64,000 bases of DNA from Choristoneura fumiferana (lineage: Eukaryota > Arthropoda > Insecta > Lepidoptera > Tortricidae): the NCBI RefSeq assembly GCF_025370935.1, contig NC_133472.1, positions 11,012,588 through 11,076,587 of the forward strand. The letters are read 5' to 3'. Position 1 is the stretch's first letter. Each line of letters begins with the position of its first letter. Of this stretch, positions 57,534 through 64,000 are shown piece by piece. The position numbers and the translations under genes are program-made. Below the pieces are notes generated by a model. It saw nothing but the letters and a program-made list of their open reading frames with translations. It was not told the DNA's origin and did no database searches.

Positions 57534-58814
57534 CAGAGATGCGCCGAGTACAACTTTTACCGAGTAACCGAGTACCGAGTATACTCGGTTCAAAGTTTCT
57601 CAAACCGAGTACTCGGCCGAGTTACTCGGTTCAGTTTTGGGGCGTGAAAACAGATTTAGACAGAGGGCCTACTCCGAAATTCGAAAATCGAAGTTCGTTT
57701 CGTACCGTCCCCGAAAACAGTGACAATCAGGGGGCCACTACCCAATTCGAAAATAACAGTTCGTATCGATTTGCTGACGCAAATTTTATTTTCTCAAACA
57801 TACTTGGAAATGTATGAGACATGAAGTTTCTCATTGATGGCTCCCTAAATGCTCCCTATATTACTTCTTGGCCTAAGCCACAAGGAATGTATGAATAGTA
57901 GATTGTTGCACCAAGCAGAAACGAATTTATTACTGCACCGAGTGCCGATTTGGATCCCGAGCGTTAGCGAGGGCTTTAAAAAGCGCGAGGGCAATATAAA
58001 TTACTTAATGCGAAGTGCATAATCTGCTTTACTTTCAACTATTACAGGGAAAGTAGACGAAAAAAAAACTCATGCTAAACGATTAATAAGAAAGAAATGT
58101 CACTAGCACTCGATTATTCCTTTTTTGTAAGTTTACATTCGTACTCTCAAAAAATGTCCACGGAAAATTCGCAAGGTTCCCGCCAATTTGCTTTTTATTT
58201 TATTTTATTTCTTATTTTTTTGGCAGAGTTAGTAGCCAGTAGCAGCAGGGCTGCTACGAAACTCGAAACTCGAAGTTCGTATCGTACCGCCCCTCTCGTT
58301 CTCGTATTAAGTAGTATAAGTGTCAGCAGGGCTCCTACGAAACTCGAAACTCGAAGTTCGTGTCGCGCGGTCCCTCTCACTCTCGTATTAAATAGTATAA
58401 GCGTCACAGGGACGGAACGACACGAACTTCGATTTTAGAATTTCGTAGTAGCCCTGAACCTTCACGTGGCGCTACCAGCCATCGCGAGCGAGCGTCGCGG
58501 GGATCCCCACCTTCTCCCCCGCAAATTATTCAGTAAATTCAGTTGTTGTTTTAAAGAAAATCGCATTCGGTCCGCGCATTAATTGCTTAAATATTTACAA
58601 CTGATAACTCTCATTTTTGTGTTTTTAATTATTAAATACTCTTAATAACATTTTTAAACCAGCCTGTTTTATACATATGATTCCTCTTATATAATAATTT
58701 TATTTAGACCGAGTATACTCGTCAATGGAACCGTTATTCGGCCGAGTAAGAGTATAAAAAAACTTCCGAATACACCGAGTACCGAGTAGTAAACGAGTAC
58801 TCGGCCCATCTCTA
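57534..58814. mobile_element. hAT-like composite with CCGAGTACTCGG word arrays
   Basis: The left end CAGAGATGCGCCGAGTAC and the right end read inverted (AGAGATGGGCCGAGTACTCG) form short inverted termini. Both sides then repeat ACCGAGTACTCGG-type words (left 57545-57632, right 58706-58806). CAGAGATG is a common hAT terminus, but no 8-bp duplication was found. Inside are decayed and duplicated pieces of a second MITE (57655-57760, 58246-58456). Confidence 0.5.
58246..58456. mobile_element. CAGGGCTnCTACGAA MITE with a duplicated left end
   Basis: CAGGGCTGCTACGAAA at the left pairs with the inverted CAGGGCTACTACGAAA of the right end. The left 81 bases are present twice (starts at 58246 and 58327). 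Arms include CTCGAAACTCGAAGTTCGT and ACACGAACTTCGATTTTAG. The CAGGG terminus suggests a hAT-type MITE. Confidence 0.6.
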
Positions 58815-60327
58815 ATTAAAATGAAAGAAAACTTGCTTTTTTAATGCCTCAGTCGAAGGATTGATCTCAACAAGTTAATTTTGCATTAAACTACGAACAT
58901 AAACGGGTTATGAGTACAGAACACACAAAGAATCCATATTACTTTGCTAGTTTTTATTCAGTGGGCGGGCAGAGTGCATCTCTGTATGTTTGCGGGCGGC
59001 TGCGGCATTTTTCTTCCTCGTGAGCTGTGGCCCAGATATAACTCGCCGTGACAGCCGTTACGTGCGCGAATACTAACAGATATTTTTATTGTACGAACAC
59101 TGCATTTGCCGGAAAGCGAACTACCAGAATAAACTGCTTATTTTCGATCCAGATAAGAGCATATAAGATACAGAATAAGAGCATCCAGCATTTTTAGTAA
59201 GTCACTCTAAAACCACAATATTGATAAAGAAATTAAGCAATGTAATTAGATCCAAATCAACTGACTATTTATCGACACAAAGTTGTTGATCGAATCACAT
59301 TCTAATAGACATTTTCTTTAATAAAATTTAAGTCAATTATGGCTCAATGATCGCACCAAAGCGACTGGAATCGGCGATTTCTCCGTGAATTTAAATCGTT
59401 AAAATGGGAAATTACCTTCCGCTGGCTCGGAAATTCTATCCAATAAAATTTTCTTCCGTGAGCCATTCATAAATTCTCAATAATTGAATCGAACGTCAGG
59501 TTCAGCCTCTCCGATGCAATATCGTAGGCCTATGATTTTGGTTCATTTGGATTTATGGCGGGACTTACACCGGGCGGTGAGGGCGCGGGCGGTCCGTGGG
59601 ATGCGATCCTTTTTGTTAATTACCGCACCAGCCCCGTCAGCTGGGCTCCGGTTTCAAATTTAATGGATTAGATCTGATATTTTACTTACCGGCACTATGG
59701 ACTTAAGACCCTTAAGTATTAAGTCAAATTGAAATTCAATGTAATCCGACGCTACGCAATAAAGCTCGAGTAAGAAAATTTTAATAAGGTTTCTGATTTC
59801 ATAACTTAGCAGCAATTAATAATGAAGTCTATAACGGCTTCATGTCCATGGCAAAAGGGTTCCAGCAGTATACAATTCATAATAGTGAAGTTTAAATCGC
59901 TAAATCACCCCTTTACCACCGCTTAGCTGTATAATATATGACACACCGGCGGAAATTAGGTAACTGATTGCCACTTGGAGATTAACATAAGTAACAGGTA
60001 AATTATTACATAATTTCCTGTAAAATTACAGAGTTACAATATTCCTTGTTAATAATTATAAGTGTTAATGAGTAAAAATTTGCCTTATCTCAATGTGAGA
60101 AAGGTCACTGTGGTTGCTGACCTTAAACGACTGATTTCCGTAAAAAAAGTTTAAGTTAAATATGAAATTAAAATTTTCATTTTGAATACAACACAAGCTA
60201 TTTTAGTAACTATTTTTTGTTTTTATTCGGAAGTCGAATTAAATCCACTTCAAGTGGTCAGACAGTCGGACTGACTTAAAACCCAATATAAATATCAATC
60301 CGACTATACTTAAACTACGCACACATA

Positions 60328-61637
60328 CGAGGGTCATTCCAAAAGAAATTAGGTGCTCCATGCTCGTTTGATTGATACTCGCCAGTTATACACCACCGTG
60401 AAGGCTGATTAAATAGCTATAAATTAAAAAATGGAATACTCCAGAAATCTGCGTAATATTTTTTTTTAATATTATTTTTCTGATTGATTCTGACGGGAAT
60501 TTGCGGTTACAATGGAACTTAGTCTACGTGATTTTCAAGTTATGATTTATTATGACTTTAAAAAAGGTTTCAAGCCCCATGAATGTTTTGAACTTTTAGC
60601 CACGATTTTTGGTGAGTCTGCTTGTTCTCGTGCAACTGTCTTTAATTGGTTTTCTGAATTTAAAAGAGGGCGGGAGAGCTTTGAAGATTTGGTGAAGTCG
60701 GGGCGACCGCCAACCGCAGTTACTCAAGAAAATGTGCAAGCCGTGGAATAAAATATCCGTGAGAACCGACGAATTACATACGTAGAGCTTGAGCGTGATC
60801 TAAGCATTGGATCAGCAGCACTGCAAGCCATAACTCATGGACAACTGTCCCTCCATAAGCGTTGTTCGAGATGGGTGCCGCATAAACTCAACGATTTGCA
60901 GAAAGAACGCCGCGTGGATTGGTGTAAATTTATGATAAATAAATTCGATGCTGGCGAGAAGAAAACTGTGTATGATATACTGACAGGTGACGAAACATGG
61001 TTGTATAACTACGATCCTGAAACAAAGCGGCAGTCAACGGTATGGTGCTTTGAAGATGAACCGACTCCAACAAAATGTCACCGAGCACGAAGCACACAGA
61101 AACAAATGGTTGCCTCATTTTTCTGCAAGACAGGCCATATTGCGACTGTGGTGCTAGAGGATCAAAGAACTGTCAACTCAGAATGGTATGTGACAGTTTG
61201 TGCTCCACAAGGGCTGTCAGCTTGGTGTGACAAGCGGCCAAAGTCAGGAACCCAGCACCTGCTCTGGCACCACGACAACGCCGCCCCGCACACTTCTGCC
61301 AGAACACTCGACTATTTTAGTTCGAAAAATGTCACTATACTCCCTCACCCGCCATATTCTCCTGATCTGTCACCCTGTGATTTTTACCTGTTTCCAAAAA
61401 TTAAAGAAAAATTAAAAGGAAGGCGATTTGAAACCAAAGAAGATGCCATGGCTGCCTATAATTATGAAATTTCTGAGGTACCCAAAGAAGAATGGTCACT
61501 GACATTTTCCAAGTGGTTTAGCGGGATGAAAAAGTGTATTCGTGCTCACGGTGAATACTTCAAAAAACTAGATAGCAATAATAAATAATAAGCCTTGTAG
61601 TTATTGAATATCTAATTTCTTTTGGCAGGACCTCTCG
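60328..61637 (+). mobile_element. mariner transposon, nearly intact (1.31 kb)
   Basis: Inverted termini CGAGGGTCATTCCAAAAGAA and, from the right, CGAGAGGTCCTGCCAAAAGA (both continuing to AATTAG, one gap) are bounded by TA at 60326-60327 and 61638-61639. Length and a single internal transposase frame are typical of mariner. It lies in the same direction as the plus strand, opposite to the host gene, in intron 1. Confidence 0.93.
60512..61588 (+). pseudogene. mariner transposase (DD34D) with one nonsense codon
   Basis: One continuous frame of 358 codons plus stop, broken only by TAA at 60749-60751 (codon 80, VE*NIRENRRITY). N-terminal part: helix-turn-helix region with ATVFNWFSEFKRGRESFEDL and SGRPPTA. 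Catalytic part: first aspartate in LTGDETWLYNYDPETKRQS, second in HHDNAAPHTSA, third in YSPDLSPCDFYLFP. Exactly 34 residues lie between the second and third aspartates, the DD34D signature of mariner. Domains after the stop are intact, so the damage looks recent. An ATG at 60875 begins the downstream portion but would lack the DNA-binding part. Confidence 0.93.
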
Positions 61638-61698
61638 TAATATCTACTAAGTAATTAACACGACAAGTTAAATATTTAAAAGCTTGTAAAATGATTCA

Positions 61699-62066
61699 TC
61701 CTACTAATGTTATAAATGCGAAAGTTTGTGAGTGTGTGTGTGTGTGTGTGTGTGTGCGTGCGTGTGTGTATGTGTATGTTTGTTACTCCTTCACGCTAAA
61801 ACGGCTGGACGGATTTGTATGAAATTCGGTATGTAAATAGCTGGAAATCTGGAATAACACATAGGCTACTTTTTATTCCGATATTCTCACGGGATAGGGA
61901 AAAAATCTCAAAATAAGAGCCGTTGGGCTTAGAGTCATGAAATTTGTGCATGGTTGTTTTTAATGCAACGTCAATGAAAACAACGGGATTTTGTAAAATC
62001 CCAGAATTCCAATCGTAAGTACCGGGTCGAGTATTTTATGCGTGCGAAGCCGTGGGTAAGCACTAG
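61699..62066 (+). mobile_element. Non-autonomous Helitron-like element next to exon 1
   Basis: Starts TCCTACTAATGTTATAAATG after A-T, then GCGAAAGTTTGTGAG, a (TG)n run (61731-61770), GTTTGTTACTCCTTCACGCT, AAAACGGCTGGACGGATTTG and AATTCGGTATG. It ends GCGAAGCCGTGGGTAAGCACTAG before T, matching the 5' TC and 3' CTAG of Helitrons. Its 3' end lies 21 bp from the exon 1 splice donor. No RepHel coding region. Confidence 0.65.
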
Positions 62067-62087
62067 TATACATATAAGATAGGATAC

Positions 62088-62363
62088 CTTGCTGTCGTTG
62101 CTATGTAGCAGCAGTTTGAAGCCGGATAGCAAGTCGGAGCGGGCGTTGACGTCGGCGAGCGCGAGCTCGGCCGCGGGCATGCAGGCCTGGCCACCCTGCC
62201 AGCCGCCCTCGCCCTCCATGGGGAAGATGCCGCCGATGTGCAGGTCGTTGTCCCGCCGCCCTTCGCAGGACGCGCACAGGCAGCCCAGCCACAACACGAG
62301 CAGCGCCCGCGCGCTCGTGCCGCTCCTCCGCCCGTGCCTCCATCGACTCCTCGCCACGCACAT
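62088..62363 (-). CDS. GABA-B-R1: GABA-B-R1 exon 1 (start codon, signal peptide, first Venus flytrap block)
   Basis: Residues 1-92, ending AAG before GTATCC (phase 0). The chosen ATG (62361-62363) has A at -3. It is followed by a basic N-region and a hydrophobic stretch (ALLVLWLGCLCA, residues 20-31) that fits a signal peptide cleaved near 33-35. DLHIGGIFPMEGEGGWQGGQ then ACMPAAELALADVN is the hallmark opening of insect GABA-B subunit 1; W55 aligns with a ligand-contact tryptophan. The frame is open upstream to 62744 with further ATGs, so a longer N-terminus cannot be excluded, but that stretch does not resemble the family. The coding sequence is strikingly GC-rich relative to the introns. 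Confidence 0.93.
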
Positions 62364-62589
62364 AATACACTTGGCAACAACGAATAATTGCACTATTACC
62401 TCCACTAATAACGACTTAACATCGGAAATAATTGTCCTAGTTCGTAAGGAATTTACATAAGCTTTTAATTTGACTAGCGGACGCTTTGAAAAATTAATGT
62501 TCGTCCGCGCTCGCGAGAGGGAGGCGTTTTGATATAAGTGTGATATCACCCGTAAAGAGAGGAGGTATAACCTAATAAGCGTGAATTTG

Positions 62590-62700
62590 TGTAAAAAACA
62601 TGGCTTTGGTGGTGGGTGTTGCGTCGCGCCGCGCCGAGCGAGCCCCGCGCCGCGCCGCGCCCACGTCGCGAGCGGCGGGGACATGCTGTCATTGTCCACC
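62590..62700 (-). promoter_or_regulatory. GC/CpG-rich stretch upstream of the start codon
   Basis: Runs of CGCGCCGCGCC stand out sharply from the AT-rich surroundings, about 230-340 bp upstream of the ATG. It is probably 5' UTR or core-promoter-proximal sequence. No TATA box or initiator could be assigned with confidence. Confidence 0.35.
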
Positions 62701-62764
62701 TCTCCGTGCATGTTCCATCTTCTCTCCTGCAACAATAGATACAACTATTAATCTTTACTGTTTA

Positions 62765-63043
62765 TTAGCCTTTAGCCGCGGTTTCGCTCGCGATAACCAA
62801 TAAAAATCTGGCATATGAATGAAAATTTCCGAATTTCACAAAATTGCTGTGGGAATTTCCAAAAATGAACACATTAATGTTGCACTAAAACACCCGTTAA
62901 AAATTTCATGTTTCTAAATAGCGATTGAGATTTCGGGATTTGATCCACATTCCGGGGAATATACCAAATTTCATCCAAATCTGTTCAGTAGTATTATCGT
63001 GAAACATACACACACACCGTCAAATTTCACATTAGTAGTAGGA
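62765..63043 (-). mobile_element. Non-autonomous Helitron-like element upstream of the gene (279 bp)
   Basis: Reading minus: TCCTACTACTAATGTGAAAT, a short (TG)n, ACGATAATACTACTGAACAG, AATTTGGTATATTCCCCGGA. It ends CGCGAGCGAAACCGCGGCTA, AAGG and CTAA before T. The CTAA end satisfies the Helitron CTRR rule. Same superfamily as 61699-62066 but a different family. Confidence 0.6.
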
Positions 63044-63213
63044 TTAATTATAACGTGGATGTAAACTGGGCCATATATTAAGCAGAAGTTTATTTTAGCA
63101 GAAGGTTGGGCAGGTTTCACTGAGCATTCTTGACAAATTTATGTTTCCATACAATAATTGACTTTCAGAGTGCAAGAAATTATACTAATTCAAAAATTTG
63201 GTATGTTGAGCAA

Positions 63214-63630
63214 ATAAAAAAAAACCGGCCAAGAGCGTGTCAGACACGCCCAAAATAGGGTTTCGTAGCCATTACGAAAAAATTAAGTAATATTTTCTAA
63301 GGATTTCGTATTTTATACGGAGTCTTCCAAGTTTAGGTATATTTTATACCTTAGGCTGCTATTTAAGAGTGAAACTACTAATAATTCTCAACCAAACTTA
63401 GCCGTTATAGTTTTCCTTGAAAGTTTGATATATTTACTACCATTCCGAATTTTTTCAAAATTTTCCACCCTCCCGTTTAGATTTTAGAGGGGGGGGGCGC
63501 TCGATTGTTATGAAAATTTGCACTTTAAAGTTGAATATTTTGCAAACAAATCACTGAATCGAAAAATCGTTTTAGCAACCCCCTAATAATTTTAACAAAA
63601 CTATCCAACGATAAACTATCCGTTTTTAGA
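63214..63630 (-). repeat. GGCCGG-terminated interspersed repeat, inverted copy
   Basis: AAAACCGGCCAAGAGCGTGT, CAGACACGCCCAAAATAGGG and TTTCGTAGCCATTACGAAAA, then GTATATTTTATACCTTAGGC and a G-run at about 63489-63498. The mirror of the 42001 and 47641 copies; the distal (TCTG)n part is missing. Confidence 0.75.
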
Positions 63631-63687
63631 ATTTTGGCTCCCTACAGATGAAAATTATACTGAGTAAATTTTAAAATACCTTGCCTT

Positions 63688-63795
63688 ATAAATAAATAAA
63701 TATCACGGGACAATTTACACCAATTGATCTATTCCCAAAGTAAGCTTAACTAAGCTTGTGTTATGGGTACTAAGCAACGGATAAATATAATTATA
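63688..63795 (-). mobile_element. tRNA-derived SINE, family 1, tail fragment (inverted)
   Basis: AAATAAATAAATATCACGGG, ACAATTTACACCAATTGATC and GGGTACTAAGCAACGGATAA correspond to the inverted 3' part of family 1; head absent. Confidence 0.75.
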
Positions 63796-64000
63796 AACTG
63801 TTTCATACCTCCATAATATTCTTGGAGAGTTTGGCTTCTAATGAGATGCTGTGCTTTCCTAGAATAGTGAAAAATATTGCAAGCTAAAGAGGAGATGATG
63901 GCTTCTCAACATTTAGGTTCATAAAATACTGGTCACAAAGATTAGACCAATGTGCAATTGTTTCATATTAGCAAATTCTAAGTATGAGCTAGAAACTAGC

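Larger units (their letters stand above)
49703..62087 (-). other. Intron 1 of GABA-B-R1
   Basis: Phase 0 intron of 12.4 kb (donor GTATCC). It holds SINEs (49933, 50349, 51000, 55111), a word-array transposon (53600), Helitron-like elements (55462, 56056, 61699), a hAT-like composite (57534) and a mariner (60328). The stretches 51300-53580 and 58830-60320 contain only AT-rich sequence or short common-repeat scraps, plus a two-copy tandem with ACATCCTATTCCTA near 51440-51500. Confidence 0.85.
1938..62363 (-). other. GABA-B-R1: Whole coding span of metabotropic GABA-B receptor subunit 1 (14 coding exons)
   Basis: Class C G-protein-coupled receptor subunit that binds GABA in its extracellular Venus flytrap domain; in known insects and vertebrates it works as an obligate heterodimer with subunit 2 at neuronal membranes. 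Fourteen exons join in frame to 848 codons. Order: signal peptide (about 1-35), Venus flytrap (about 40-450), seven helices (about 468-737), coiled coil (about 764-799), short tail. Residues matching the human GABA contacts are present: W55, S120, S143, Y269 and E348. The TM3 to loop-2 cysteines of class C receptors are C545 and C642. Sequons include N89, N310, N364, N379 and N441. Vertebrate-type sushi domains are absent, as usual for insects. Identification rests on many blocks recognisable from the family (for example YGASSPALSDR, RQDARVIVGLFYVVAARRV, WYEDNW, QEAPLAYDAVWA, LCLITAPV). Coordinates run start codon to stop; untranslated exons are not resolved. Confidence 0.95.
62364..64000. other. 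5' flank of GABA-B-R1: 5' UTR or promoter side and repeats
   Basis: Contains a GC-rich stretch (62590-62700), a minus-strand Helitron-like element (62765-63043), an inverted GGCCGG-family copy (63214-63630) and a SINE tail (63688-63795). No other gene. Transcription start and any upstream non-coding exons are not resolved. Confidence 0.6.

Noticed and set aside
58097..58438. 113-codon open frame on the plus strand
   Set aside because: Lies over the duplicated MITE and mirrors its repeats (TKLETRSS occurs twice); no gene-like features.
62063..62460. Other open frames across exon 1 on both strands
   Set aside because: Arginine/alanine-rich translations typical of GC-rich sequence in the wrong frame; the GABA-B-R1 frame explains the region.

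Overview
This window is nuclear DNA from a moth or butterfly (Lepidoptera). It is AT-rich and crowded with transposon debris of lepidopteran type: tRNA-derived SINEs with TTTA tails, Helitron-like elements ending in CTAG, RTE-type reverse-transcriptase tails, a mariner, and many foldback MITEs. One host gene fills almost the whole window on the minus strand: the metabotropic GABA receptor subunit 1 (GABA-B-R1). I could place 14 coding exons from 62363 (start codon) down to 1938 (stop). All exon junctions have GT donors and AG acceptors, and the splice phases are consistent. The joined coding length is 2547 nt, giving 848 residues and a stop, close to the usual insect size.

Layout in transcript order: exon 1 (signal peptide and start of the Venus flytrap) 62088-62363; exons 2 to 8 (rest of the GABA-binding Venus flytrap domain) 49568-49702, 36528-36698, 27537-27753, 15975-16143, 14788-14903, 14574-14701, 14062-14203; exons 9 to 12 (seven-helix domain) 11530-11680, 10781-11021, 9360-9567, 7716-7972; exons 13 and 14 (cytoplasmic coiled coil and tail) 4893-5030 and 1938-2135. 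The first four introns are 9 to 13 kb each and carry most of the mobile DNA. The introns in the 3' half are smaller, down to 86 nt.

Mobile and repeated DNA: a 1.3 kb mariner with one nonsense codon (60328-61637); several Helitron-like elements, one ending about 20 bp from the exon 1 donor; paired 141-bp foldback MITEs, one starting 14 bp inside intron 3; two 1.1 kb sister repeats (29809-30941, 31724-32799); a 12-copy 51-bp minisatellite (33932-34543); a Russian-doll nest of MITEs (46170-46919); SINE copies of at least two families; and five copies of an interspersed family ending in GGCCGGTTTTT.

The most unusual signal is a set of at least four unrelated elements (3038-3675; 19174-20067 with a sister at 37866-38412; 42674-43388; 53600-54772). 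Their ends are long arrays of short degenerate words, inverted between the two sides, rather than one simple terminal repeat. Three of them are flanked by 8 or 9 bp direct repeats that look like target-site duplications. No other intact protein-coding gene was found. There are no rRNA genes, no convincing stand-alone tRNA genes and no CRISPR arrays.
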